Assembly (NCBI RefSeq): GCF_000321225.1
Contig: NW_004450566.1
Span: forward strand, 3,385,824 to 3,449,823
From: Odobenus rosmarus divergens
Taxonomy: Eukaryota; Chordata; Mammalia; Carnivora; Odobenidae
Direction: 5' to 3'
Length of the DNA stretch: 64,000 nt
Part shown: positions 23,831 through 35,378 of the stretch, in pieces
How positions within the stretch are numbered: the first letter of the stretch is position 1
Layout: each line of letters opens with the position of its first letter
Translations under genes and position numbers: made by a program
Notes under the pieces: generated by a model
What the model was told of the DNA's origin: nothing
The model's input: only the letters and a program-made list of their open reading frames with translations
Database searches by the model: none

Positions 23831-24794
23831 TCATCACATTTTTACTGAGGGTCTGAATGACCGTCAGTCAAGGTTCTCTGCCCTCCTCTGATAAGGGATG
23901 GTCACATATCCTAAGAATATCAATCTCCGTTTCTCTTTCGCTCTTCCTTTCTCTCATTCTCTTTCTTCCCAAAGAAATTGATTATGGCATGTAGTGGATA
24001 AGGTCAAAAAGAGGTAAAACGCATTCTTGATAAAAATGCTGTCTTTGATATTCAAAGATTAGAGTTGTAAACATGAGCCCCAGGGTTTTCTGGGTGGTGT
24101 CAGATTTTTAATTGCCACTTACTTATCTTCAGTATCACCTCCTCTCTGTTCCCAGTTATTCACCCACCTGTGTGAACAATGCCAGTACTATCAGAATCCC
24201 TTCATTCCCATTTCAATTCTCTGGGCTTCCTAGGCGCTCTGTAATCTTGAAGGACTGTAGCACATCCAGTAGCAGAGACAAACACACTGTATCAGCATGC
24301 TCTTCACATTCGGGCAAACATTTTAGCATGAGTTGTGTCATACAGACTATTTGCAGTTCTGATGGACTATAAGGAATAAAAATATGAAAAATACCACAGA
24401 CTTGGTTAGAAAGTGTGATAAGTTCTTCTATACATAAATATGTCTGTACATAGAATATGTAAATATGTATATATAGAATTTTTAACCAAACATATATTTT
24501 TCTAATCTATATTCTTTCTCATATAAATTGCTATGCAAAGAAGTTAGATGTTTATGCAGTGGTTTTCCCTTTTCCCCTCCTCAAAACCCCACATTAGAAA
24601 ATGTGAACTTCTTTTCTTTTTCTTTGAGTTCACCATTATAGGTGGCCCAAATGGTGTATAAATGATCTTCAAAATGTCTGTCAAGTGAATATTGGTTACA
24701 AGTGAAGACATGAGATCTTGTGACTTAGAAAAGGCAAGAGGCATATATTCATCAATGCAATATTTTAACAAATATCTGTTAGCCCTCTACTATA
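23831..24794. other. Unassigned noncoding DNA
   Basis: Frames at 24112-24372 (+) and 24544-24771 (-) have no domain features. An AT-rich stretch with ATA-type repeats lies at 24420-24490. Confidence 0.45.
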
Positions 24795-24806
24795 TACCAG
24801 GTATTC

Positions 24807-25006
24807 CTTTTTTAAGATTTATTTATTTATTTTAGAGAAAGAGCACACAAGCAGAGGGAGGGGTGGAGGCAGAGGGAGAGAATCTCAAGCAGACTCCCCA
24901 TTGAGTGTGGAGCCTGATGCAGGACTTGATCTCACAACCCTGAGATCATGAGCTGAGTCAAAACCAAAAGCTGGCTGCTCAATGAACTAAGCCACCCAGG
25001 CATCCC
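24807..25006 (-). mobile_element. tRNA-derived carnivore SINE
   Basis: Minus-strand element. Target-site duplication TACCAGGTATTC (24795-24806) and TACCAGGTACTC (25009-25020), one mismatch. Confidence 0.9.
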
Positions 25007-25140
25007 TTTACCAGGTACTCTTACAAGTACAGGTACACGATGCTGACTAAAAAGTGATCTATGCTAGCATATTGCTTAGCATTTGCCCATTTGGAATAAA
25101 ATACTTTACCAATTCTGTGACAACAGTCCTCACAAGATCC

Positions 25141-25196
25141 ATCTATCTTTCTTTCTTTCCTTCCTTCCTTCTTTCTTTCTTTCTTTCTTTCTTTCT
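25141..25196. repeat. (TTTC)n/(TTCC)n microsatellite
   Basis: Interrupted CTTT and CTTC units adjoin the poly(A) side of the next SINE and probably grew from its A-rich tail. Confidence 0.95.
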
Positions 25197-25368
25197 GAGA
25201 GGGAAAAAGAGGTGGGGAAGGAGCAGAGGGACAGGGAGAGAGAATCTCAAGCCAACTCTATGCTGAGCGCAGAGCCCTATGTGGGGCTCAATATCATGAC
25301 CCTGAAATCATGACCTGGCTCCAAACCAAGAGTCAAATGCTTAACCGACTGAGCCACCCAGGCACCCC
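25197..25368 (-). mobile_element. tRNA-derived carnivore SINE with expanded tail
   Basis: Body reads on the minus strand from ggggtgcctgggtggctcag (head, near 25368) to the (GA)-rich segment at 25197. Its A-tail has been replaced by the (TTTC)n array. Frames at 25054-25266 and 25083-25313 are the SINE plus microsatellite. Confidence 0.88.
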
Positions 25369-25542
25369 TGAAGGTATTTTATATTATTAATATTTTAATC
25401 TCTGAATTAAATATTCTATATGTAATTTATTGTTTCTCTATTTTCCCAGTTTTTTTAGAAATAAGTAAACAGATTGGGCTCTCTTTCAAACTATATCTCT
25501 GAACTTATTTGAAGAAAATAGAAGTTAAAGAAATATGCACTA

Positions 25543-25663
25543 GTTGGGGCACTTGGGTAGCTCAGTTGGTAGAGTATGGCACTCTGGATCTCAAGGTTGT
25601 AGGTTTAAGCTCCATATTGGGTGTAGAGATTACTTAAAAATAAAATCTTTAACAGAAAAAACG
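25543..25663 (+). mobile_element. Short tRNA-Lys-like SINE with near-intact tRNA body
   Basis: gggtagctcagttggtagag (A box and D arm) and aggtttaagctccatattgg (B box and T arm) give an almost complete tRNA-Lys fold, unlike the other SINEs here. It ends ttacttaaaaataaaatctt. Target-site duplication AAATATGCACTA (25531-25542) and AAATAGGCACTA (25664-25675), one mismatch, proves it is an inserted retroposon and not a tRNA gene. Confidence 0.85.
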
Positions 25664-25675
25664 AAATAGGCACTA

Positions 25676-26715
25676 CATTCTAGATGCTCAATAGATGCTC
25701 AGTCTAGTGGAGGATAATTATATGGAATAAATATATTTTTAAAAGACTTAGGTAATTTTAAATGCAATGATGAATTATCTGAATTTGTTTAAATTTATCT
25801 ATTTACAATAAAATATGTTACTTATAAATTATGTAATACTTTAAATTTCATACTACATATTAGATATTACATAGAAATCTTATATAATTATATGATTCTA
25901 CACAAAAATATTAAAGCTACAGTATTTAGTAACTAAAACATAACATCAACGTTATTGTTAGTTACTGTTGTTTTAATTTAGGATAGTCCTGGACTTTGCC
26001 AAAATTTAGAATTTAATGTACTATGAATACGATTAAATAAATTTTGCTTTCTAAAAGCCATAATTATCAGAAATGAAAAACTGTATTTCCTCCTGAGTTG
26101 AGTATTCATACTTTTAATTGAATTCACTCCTAGGTCAGAGCACACTCTTCCAATATAAGTCATTCCAAATTCCCCTGATGGCAGTATGAAACATTTTAGG
26201 AGCTTGAATAAACTCAATGGGTGAGTTACAAGCGAGACAAGTGTCATCATGGCCAATCTACCATCCTAAAATAATCCATTTTCAAGAGATTTAAAATTGT
26301 GTATATTGATTCAAAAATTCTTTCATCTCAGAGAAAATAACCACATTTACTTTTCTTAAACTACTTTAAAACTGTTTCTTCAGAAATATATTTTCCTAGT
26401 GTCAGTGATTTCAAATGTCAATAAATTAAACTTACTTTCTACAGGTAGAGTTGTGATAAATTGAAAGATGGATAAACTCAGTAAATGAAACAGTAAGTGA
26501 AGAAGAAATGAATTTCATTGTTTCCCAATGAGGTTGAGTTAATGTCTAATTGAGATGATGTGTTTTCATGTTTCTCTTCTCCAAATTTGACAAGAGTGTA
26601 TTGATTTGGACTTTTCCCTGGATATGCATGCATATGAATATTATTCCTTCAAATGCAGTTGGGCCCACTTTGCCAATGCAGAAATACTTCTAATTCTGAA
26701 ATCTTCAGCGTTTTA
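25676..26715. other. Unassigned AT-rich noncoding DNA
   Basis: Nothing recognised. The minus frame at 25978-26256 (92 codons) has no domain or conservation clue. Confidence 0.5.
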
Positions 26716-26729
26716 AAGATATGAGTTTG

Positions 26730-26925
26730 GGGGCGCCTGGGTGGCTCAGTCGTTAAGCATCTGCCTTCAGCTCAGGTCATGATCCCGGGGTCCTGGGATC
26801 GAGCCCCACATTGGGCTCCCTGCTCGGCAGGAAGCCTGCATCTCCCTCTGCCGTTCCCCCTGCTTGTGTTCCCTCTCTCGCTGTGTCTCTCTCTGTCAAA
26901 TAAATAAATAAAATCTTAAAAAAAA
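26730..26925 (+). mobile_element. tRNA-Lys-derived carnivore SINE, young
   Basis: Near-consensus plus-strand copy (gggcgcctgggtggctcagt ... caaataaataaataaaatct). Perfect target-site duplication AAGATATGAGTTTG at 26716-26729 and 26926-26939. Confidence 0.95.
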
Positions 26926-26939
26926 AAGATATGAGTTTG

Positions 26940-29559
26940 AAGGGAATCTAACTACAACTTTTTGTTTTTGAGGCTAGCCCAATAGCCTATATCCAGAGTG
27001 ATATTTCCTTATCATTCATTCACTTTCATAGGTGTCATTAGCCCCTGTAGTTTTGATAAAAGATGGAAAGCCCTTATCACATGTGTATTTGTGTCTTTGG
27101 AAGTTCACCAAACATAAAGGAAGAATAACAACAACCAAATCTAAAAACCAAGATTACAGAATTGGCTCCACTATTTGCTTACTCTCCTACCTTCAGTAAT
27201 TTGTCTCATCTAGCTTTCAATCTATTTCTTGCATAGAAAGCCATGTAAATAGGGATCTGATGATTTTTTAATCTTTTAAAATTCATTAAAGAATATTTTT
27301 TTTTCTTATTTTATATTTGGATGGGTTGGGGCAGGTTTTGTTGCTTTGTCTGTTTTATTTCCAAGTTAGACAACTATATAGCTAATAGTTTGGAATATTT
27401 GGCATCCTTTTCAGTGTCATTCTTTTTCATTCTTCAAAATAAGCCTTTAATATTTTTTTTTCAGTTTCAAAGCTTCTTTGAAAGTTACAGTATTCCTTTT
27501 TTATTTTGAATGGTTTATTTGGATTGATTTTTAGAACTCACTAATGTCTTTGGTTTCTGTTTAGTGCCATTATAGCCTTCATTTATTTTTCCTTCCTAAT
27601 TCTAGCCCATTTATCATATATTCAAAATACCACATATCTCTCCCTGAATGCTGAATAATGTCTGCTTATAAATTTTACAAATCGAACACAAAAGATATTT
27701 TTGGCTTACAGAAGATACAGTGTGAAAATCACTGATCACATGAAAGGTTACAAATTTATAAAGCATGTCAAGTATCATGGACATTTCATGGGAGGAATTT
27801 TACTCTTTTTAGTTTGCACAAATACGTACAGAAGTCTGTAGAAGCTGGGCTAAAACATTGAACGATCAGAACCCTCAGAGCACAGGCATCTATCCACATT
27901 CATAGATGCAGGGCCTCTGAAGAAGCACATATCACAAAACTGCTGTTGACAGTTTGGACAGTGGGGACTTGCTCCAGCTGGCGCTGAAAAGGCATCCCAA
28001 GGGGAGAATGTACACAGGGTGTACAAGGGCCCAAATGTCCATCATCTGTCAACCATCCTCTCTCATCTCTGACTTGGGTTCAGTTCACTTTATCTCTGGG
28101 ACTCAGACACCATGCCTTCCGTGGCATCTGACAAAAACCACACCAGATTGGGAAAATAAAATAAATTTTTATAGCTGAACTTTCAAATCACTCTTAGGTT
28201 CTTTTGAAAAGTCTGTCATTTCTGTTAGAATGCCTATTTAGTAAGTCCCAGATGTGCTGGCTGATATTCAAAAGGGAGTTACCATTCAGTGTTTGATAAA
28301 CAATGTGGGTATGTAATATTTCATTCCCTCAACTTGAGTTGTTTTGCTTTACCAGTCTGTTTTAGTAATCAACCCTTGAGACTTTATGGACAACCTGTCT
28401 AAGGCATACCTCTTTTAGGTAAAGAGTATTTATCTTATCACTATATGATAGGTAATGGCCCATAAGTGCTTAGACATAAAGTTCTATTGTCGATTTTTAC
28501 CTGGTTTTGTTTATGTCTTGTTTTAATTTCATCTATACTATTAGTTCCAGGAAGTTCCTGGTCCTTTGCATCCTGTTTTATATTGTAATAGGCATGAACA
28601 TAACTTAAGAGTTTTCATTATAACAGCAGAATGGCTAGAACCATGGAAATCTTAAAAAAATCATGTTGACTCCTCTTTTCCCAATACTGTATATCACAGT
28701 GGATTACATAGTACTATCTATAAAATAACATGAAACAGAGATTTAACTTCTCTTAGTAAATTTTTCTTTCACAAAGGTTGTTTCTTGGATATTGTGACAT
28801 GTTCTAAGCTTTCTTCTTTGTTTGCTGTTGTGTATGGATTGCCATTATTGAAAGGAATTTGTGGTAATTTTCTTAGTGTATGATTTACAGCTAGTATCTC
28901 CTTATTTTGTTGAAATCTTTCAGTTAGCCAGCCATTAACATCGATTACTATATATTAACATGCAACATCTGAATTCTCTGTTTGGCATTTGATCTTTTTA
29001 TAAACCACTCAAATTGCACTTTATTGTGATGCTTGGATTTAGGCTCATATCCAGCAGAAAATTTATTTCAGAGTCCCTAAATGCCCTGCTACTTTTATAA
29101 ACCCAAGCGGTGTTATTACCTCATTGAACTGCATGAATCAACTTAATCAGCCAAAAACTCTGAGCAGCATGTGGCCCACAGATAAGTAAAAATGGGTTTC
29201 CTTGCCTTTAGCATTCTTGTGATCAATGAAGGTGACAAGCCATGAATAAAAGGAATCAAAGAAAGAATTGACAGAGGGCAAAACATGTTAAGACTGATCA
29301 AAGGGAGTTGGAAACAAAGGCTAGGAGTTACAGAGAACAGAGCCATCTGGAGAACAGTTGAGAGTGAGAGTAAAAGTGGAATGCCAAGGTTGATGATAGA
29401 TACAACTAAACCTTAAGGGATGGGTACGTGCATATTGTCACTTTGAGGAGATGGAATATGAGGAGGTTGATCCTTAGAGGTGGAGGGTTGGAAGTCTGTG
29501 CAAAAAGGCACAGACACAGAAATCAAATGGAATTGTGAAAAAATATGGTTAGACCATGT
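26940..29559. other. Unassigned noncoding DNA, 2.6 kb
   Basis: No repeat is recognised. Frames at 27321-27509, 27954-28178 (+) and 29143-29346 (-) lack domains. The patch at 27900-28170 is richer in GC than its surroundings and ends gaaaataaaataaattttta, but I cannot tie it to any gene or retrocopy. Confidence 0.45.
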
Positions 29560-29900
29560 GTCTTAGGTGACACACGGAAGTCTACAACAGAGTGCTAGCT
29601 GTAAGAATTGAAAGGAATGGCAGAGAGAAGATACACAGAAACTAAAGAGCAGATAAATAAGTTAAGCCTGAAATTGGTTTTGTCAAGGAAATTATGAATT
29701 CAATTTTTGAAACGCCAAATTTGAGATGAAAATGGAATATCTTTTAGTTATTTTAGATAAAGGATCAGAATCCAGGAAGATTAAAAACAAGGGACAAAGA
29801 TCTTGGAGTTGAGCTTTGAGGTTTCTATGAAATTTTGAGAGAAAAGCTCAGTTAATAATTATCAGTGAAGTTTCTTAGAATGCCAAATCCTTTCACAAAT
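29560..29900 (-). repeat. Old L2 fragment, RT-domain region
   Basis: tatgaattcaatttttgaaa followed by cgccaaatttgagatgaaaa corresponds to the reverse complement of the L2 ORF2 sequence containing 'catctcaaacttaacatgtccaaaactgaa'. Other matching phrases are weak. Confidence 0.45.
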
Positions 29901-30639
29901 GTTTGCATTGCGGAAAATGTCTTTTCCCTCACCAAAGGCTAAATTCCAAAATACCTCTCCCCCATTCCAGCTGCCCGGGAGATACATGCCATAGTTCATA
30001 AATTCAAAACCATCACTGAAGAATTAGCTCCAAGTACCCATCCTACTGCCATTATACTAGCAGCAGGGTTTTTTATGAATTTCCATATGAAATAACACAT
30101 TTCCATTTGGCAGGGACATATTTTCTTTTTAAAAGCACTTATCTCAGTATCACATACTATTTATGCCCTTTCTGTGTTCTTCCCTTGATTATTAAGAATT
30201 AATTTCCACAAGTACTTCATTGTTTACTCATGATACATGTATCAGGACAAGTATTTCAATCTCTTATTTTATTTCTTGATAAACACCCTATTATTATATA
30301 TTTATTCAGTCATTGGAATAAGAAGTAAAGGCGCTTTTGAAAGAGTAAAAAACAAGTAAATATATAATGGTATATATCTCATTTAGCTTTAGAACTTGTG
30401 AAATCTAAATTTATGCTCTGAGGAACTCTGGTTATTCGATATTCACTTGTCTTATAAGCTATGATATCTATTCATATTATTAGGATTAAGTATCAGTCAT
30501 ACAGGATATATTCCAGAATTTTGTAAAAGCTTCATCTTGCTCAAGAATACTAAATCAAATTAAAACTATTTTATAGCCTTTTGAAGACTAGGGAGGCCCT
30601 TATCTGACCATCACCTTTAAGGTTGATAGCCTCTTTTCT
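29901..30639. other. Unassigned AT-rich noncoding DNA
   Basis: No repeat or frame recognised. Confidence 0.5.
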
Positions 30640-30960
30640 GGTCTTGAGGATGCTAGGGTGACTAGATACTTGCTAGACTCTTAGAATAATGGATTCAATA
30701 TGGATGCAAATCCTTTCCCATTCCTAACATAGAGAAGCGGACTCATTTATCTCTTCCTCTGAAACTGGGCTGGCCTCGGGACCTGACTGAACCAACCTAA
30801 TGTGGTGAGGTGAACTTGTGTAACTGCTGAGGCTTCACCTGAAAATCTTGGCAGTGTCCACCTTTACCACTTGACATGTCCTCAGAAGCCAGCCCCATGC
30901 CAGGTGTCTCACTACTTTGACACCACCATTCTGTGGAGAGGCCATCTACATGACCCTGCC
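30640..30960 (+). mobile_element. Old MaLR LTR (MLT1-like)
   Basis: ctggcctcgggacctgactg, aacctaatgtggtgaggtga, aaatcttggcagtgtccacc, tttgacaccaccattctgtg and gagaggccatctacatgacc follow the middle of an MLT1-class LTR in order. Both ends are lost or unrecognisable. Confidence 0.55.
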
Positions 30961-31867
30961 CAAGTCACTGAGCATGCTAATTTTAAAATGGGGAGAATAA
31001 TATCTTCTGTACTTTCTTGATATTCTGAAGATTAATTAATTAGTCAAAATAAGAGTGTATTAGTATATATTTATTTTTGGTATATATTTCTGAGCACATG
31101 TAGTTTTATGAATATGTATTTAAAAGAAAAACTTACTCTGCAAATACAGCCAGATTCTTTTAGTATTTAAAAAAAGGCACCCCATTTATTTTTACCAAAC
31201 ATTTTCATATTGGATAATAATGAAATGCTCAATGAGGAAAAAACGTTAAGTATATCACCAAAAAAAAAAAAAAATGGTGACTACATGTTTTGTATTGCAT
31301 TGCATGTGTGTACATGTCTGTGAATATGCCTCACGTATTATGTAAAAATCTGTACAGACTTTAAAGATCTTTATAAAATGCTATATGATTCTCTCTTAAA
31401 ACTTTACCTCTTTCTTATATCTCCTTTTTGCATCCCTCCATATTTCAAAATACCTGGGTGAGCACAACTATATTCTAGACCATTCTACTGGCATCCTTGT
31501 CACTTCAGTTTTATAAATATATGCGTTATTCTTTCTCAGGAATCTCATTAGTCTGAATATAGATCTGTTTCTCAGGTTACTAGCTCAAAGAGTAATGTTC
31601 TTTAATTGAAAACAGTCAAGTGTTATAATTGAAGCACAAATAAAAATGATTAGCCACCACCTACAGTTCATTACCTCAGTACTGTGTCCTAATAATAGCT
31701 TTTTACATCAGTAAATCCACATAGGAATCTTCAGCATCTTGGAAGCAGAGGTTAGGATGTTGTTTTTGAGCACAGCACAATCCTGACTCAGCACGTCAGT
31801 GCCCTGCACACCCTCAACTGTCCTCTAAGTGGAGAAGAGGTGCGGTCCTGGGAAGGTAGCCTATGAG
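30961..31867. other. Unassigned AT-rich noncoding DNA
   Basis: Nothing recognised beyond an A-run at 31260-31274. Confidence 0.5.
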
Positions 31868-32000
31868 GATACAGGAGGCCTGGACGTCAGTCCTCACAAT
31901 TAGTGACTTTTCTGGCTCTGTTTACTCAGTCGTACAATGGAGGATATCATTACCATCGCAAAGATTTATAATTACAAAATATGAAACACTGCCTATGAAC
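31868..32000 (+). repeat. MIR fragment
   Basis: Weak but colinear with MIR: ctggacgtcagtcctcacaa, ttctggctctgtttactcag, gtcgtacaatggaggatatc and attaccatcgcaaagattta. Confidence 0.5.
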
Positions 32001-32231
32001 AAGTAGGAACAAGTAGGGCCAGATAGGATACTCTAAGGTGTGGCAGTGACATTTGTAGCATAGATCACATTCTGACAGAACATCACGTTGCTTGGAATGA
32101 TGCTCCCTGGGTTGGGATCACCATTGATTATCTTATTTCTCCTTCTGCTCATATTCTGAGCAATTTCCACTATCAGAGAGTAATGATATGACCTGAATCG
32201 ACAAATTATGCAGATAAAGAATAGAACTTTA

Positions 32232-32424
32232 GGGCGCCTGGGTGGCTCAGTCGGTTAAGCATCTGCCTTCGGCTCAGGTCATGATCCCAGAGGCCTGGGA
32301 TCAAATCCTGCGTCGGGCTCCCTGCTCTGCGGGGAGTCTGCTTCTCCCTCTGCCCTTCATCCCACTTGTTCTCTCAATCTCAACCTCTCTCTCTCTCAAA
32401 TAAATAAATAAAATCTTAAAAAAA
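32232..32424 (+). mobile_element. tRNA-Lys-derived carnivore SINE
   Basis: Plus-strand copy. Perfect 16-base target-site duplication AAAGAATAGAACTTTA at 32216-32231 and 32425-32440. Confidence 0.95.
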
Positions 32425-32440
32425 AAAGAATAGAACTTTA

Positions 32441-33013
32441 GGGGAAAAATAGGCCCTGGAGGATATTTGCCTCTTGGATAAGACCCTAGAAGTTTCCAAC
32501 TTAAAATTTACGTTTTTTTATTCCCAATATACACTGGAGTTATTTTCTTGTGTCAGTCTGTGACCTTGAGAATCCATGGATTTAAAGGATTTTAGTAATA
32601 TACTATGTGATCTAGAATGATAGAAATTTTCACAGCTACATTTACAAAGGTAGTTTATCTTGGCCAAGACTGCTGGCATATGTGGCATGGATTCTGTATT
32701 TACCTTATTTGTAAATACCAGAAACCAACATGAGTTTAATAGAAGAAGAACTTTATTTTGAGGATTTAAAGAAGCAAAAGGGACAAAATATATTCGGGAC
32801 TCAGAAAGTGACAAGAGTAGGAAATAGAAATGCATTAGGAATTCAAGATATTCTCACTTGTGTTTCTTTTTGTTTACTTTATTACTGTGTTTTTTTTATA
32901 ATCTGGTTTTGGGGCTTTTTGTTTTTGTTGTTTGACAGCAACTTTGTCAAAGTACTGGCTTTTAAATCTCCCCCTTTTTTTTAAGAGACGATTATATATT
33001 AAAATATAACCCC
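32441..33013. other. Unassigned noncoding DNA
   Basis: Two overlapping frames on opposite strands (32518-32835 minus, 32730-32984 plus) have no recognisable domains. Confidence 0.45.
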
Positions 33014-33620
33014 TTTTTTTTCTGATTTAGGTTTTATTTTATCATCATAAACTGAACTCTACAATCCAGCTAGACCTGGGGATAAGGAACCATGGAGCCC
33101 GCAGAACTGCAGCAAGAGCACAGAGATTCTGGGGTATTTCGAGCAGGTGAGGGTGAAGGGGTGCTCTCCCAAGCTACAGAAGGAATGGTCTGGTAATTAA
33201 GATAAAACACAAGTCAGATTTATTAGATCTGTCCACAGTCAGCAATGGTGATCTTCTTGCTGGTCTTGCCGTTCCTGGACCCAGAGCGCTCCATGGCCTC
33301 CAGGATGTTCATGCCTTCTTTGACCTTGCCGAATACCACATGCTTGCCATCCAACCACTAGGTCTTGGCAGTGCAGATGAAGAACTGGGAACCGTTCGTG
33401 TTGTCCAGCGTTGGCCATGGACAGGAGGCCAGGACCCGTGTGCTTCAGGATGAAATTCTCATCATCAAACTTCTCCCCATAGATGGACTTGCCTCCAGTG
33501 CTGTTATGGCGTGTGAAGTCCCCCCCACCTCCGGCACATAAATCCCGGAATAATCCTGTGAAAGCAGGACTCTTTATAACCAAATCCTTTCTCCCCAGTG
33601 CTCAGGGCACCAAAGTTCCC
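33014..33620 (-). pseudogene. PPIA: Processed pseudogene of cyclophilin A (peptidyl-prolyl isomerase A)
   Basis: The intact parent gene encodes a cytosolic proline isomerase. On the minus strand the sequence starts at about codon 34 of 165 (gggaactttggtgccctgag = a changed ENFRALS) and runs without introns to [28 protein letters not shown], then [14 protein letters not shown], with a stop at 33223-33225. The PPIA 3' UTR follows (aatctgacttgtgttttatc), then an AATAAA and an A-run (T's at 33014-33021 on the plus strand). Absence of introns plus the tail show retrotransposition. Breaks: 5' truncation, about +4 bases after FMC, about -2 bases within NAGPNTNGS, and a TAG replacing the Glu codon of KTEWLDG. 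The 114-codon frame at 33239-33583 crosses frames and is not a protein. Clear target-site duplications were not found. Confidence 0.95.
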
Positions 33621-35130
33621 TTAAAAACCAGTCACCTAATACCAATTTCAAATTCTGAGAAGTGGATTCTAATTGTCTTGGGTTAGGTCATCATTTCTTG
33701 TGTAGGCATTTGTGGCTTTGGGGATGGGACCCATTGTACTGACACTACCATTGAAGGTCTAACTCTGTGAATTGGTGGGTAGAGACTTAGATTTGATACA
33801 AAAAAGAATGGGATTATTGGCTTGGACTGAACAGTCAACCTAAAGGTAGTCTGCAGGTCATTATTAGTGGAACCCTAGAAAATTATGTTGATTTGTTCTG
33901 TATCAGGATCTCTTTTAGACTATCATTATTCTAATATTATTTCTGATACCTTCTTCCTTTATCATTAAGGTTTCACTCAGAGAGAAGTGACCTATTTGAT
34001 TTCTAGCTGAGAAAGCATGTAATTAAATAATACCCTTGGGCTCATTCTATTTTCCTGCCTTATCATGAAATAAGAACAAAAGGTCTCCTGAAGGAGAATT
34101 AAAGAAAATGCTGATACATAGCAAATGATCATTTAGTTTTGCCTCCAAAGGCAATCCTCTTTCTACAAAATAAGTTAATATACTGATTTAGAGAACTTTG
34201 CAGGGGGAAAAAAAAACTACATAAGCATTATAAATGCTGTCATGTAAGTATTATTTTTCATTGTTTCAAAACAAAGAGAAGAGTAGGTGATTTTCCATTG
34301 TTTCTGCTTCATTATCATCAGCAGCAGTGACATCAGGAGCAGCATCTATGACTTTACTAAAAATGACACAAACTAAACATGTGCTACATTCTTCAGATTA
34401 TTTCCGAATTTAGGACTTTCTAAAAGAGACTTATTTTAAGCTTCTATTAAAGATATACAATTATTAAAACAGAAAACTTGTGAAAGAAAATAAAAGATTC
34501 AAATGTAAGGCAGAAATCTGAAGGTTATGACATTCATACTATACACCAAATACAAACTATTTTAAATTTTTGAATTTCATTCTTTCTCATATTCCCTTAC
34601 CTTTTATATGTACTTGAAGGAGATGAGCAAAATTGAAGAGAATATTAGTAGTGAATTAACACAAAAATATTGCTTATAAGGACTTGAGTTATAAAAAGGA
34701 GATTAAACAAAAAACAGACATAAAATTAAAAGGTACCTTAAGGAAAGACTCAGAAGGAACTCATCAATAAGCATAACAAGTTTTATTTGTACAAAGTATC
34801 ATACACATGGATATTGTGAAAGACATAATCGGTTAGTTTTAATTTCTAAGCACATTGAGATATTCAAGGCAATGAAAAACTAAAGTTAAAAAAAAAAAAC
34901 CCAAACAAACAAGAGTATATACTTGGAGATACTTGGAAAGTTAAAAGCATTAGAATTAGGTTGAAATTGAGGGTAATGCTGATTGTACTGATCACCCTAT
35001 AAAATAAATAGACTATTGGTTAATTAATCTCAAGAAATGGTTTAATTTACATATATAAGATAACTACTTATAAATGACATGCTCAGTGAAGTCATGAAAC
35101 AGATAACTTCCAATTTTAAACAAATTATTT
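33621..35130. other. Unassigned AT-rich noncoding DNA
   Basis: Nothing recognised. A short A-run lies at 34890-34899. Confidence 0.5.
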
Positions 35131-35140
35131 TAAAAATCTT

Positions 35141-35368
35141 TTTTTTTAAGATTTATTTATTTATTTTAGAGAGAGAAAGAGAGCGTGTATGCATGCATGT
35201 GTGAGTGGGGGGAGAGGTGGAAGGAAAGAATCTCATGCAGACTCCCTGCTAAGTGTGGAGTCCCCAGGGGTGGGGGGTGGGGGGCGCTTCATCTCACCAC
35301 CCAAGAGATCATGACCTGAACCAAAACTAAAAGTCAGATGCTTAACCAACTGAGCCACCCAGGTGCCC
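35141..35368 (-). mobile_element. tRNA-derived carnivore SINE with G-rich insertion
   Basis: Minus-strand SINE. The body is interrupted at about 35263-35285 by a run of G's (ggggtggggggtggggggcg) not present in the other copies. Flanks TAAAAATCT (35131-35139) and TAAAAAATCT (35369-35378) are a plausible target-site duplication. Confidence 0.85.
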
Positions 35369-35378
35369 TAAAAAATCT

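Noticed and set aside
25546..25620. Functional tRNA-Lys gene
   Set aside because: Flanking target-site duplications, an AATAAAATCTTT tail and base changes in the arms show a SINE.
33239..33583. 114-codon frame with clear cyclophilin residues
   Set aside because: It crosses frames of a processed PPIA pseudogene; a stop and two frameshifts destroy the isomerase.
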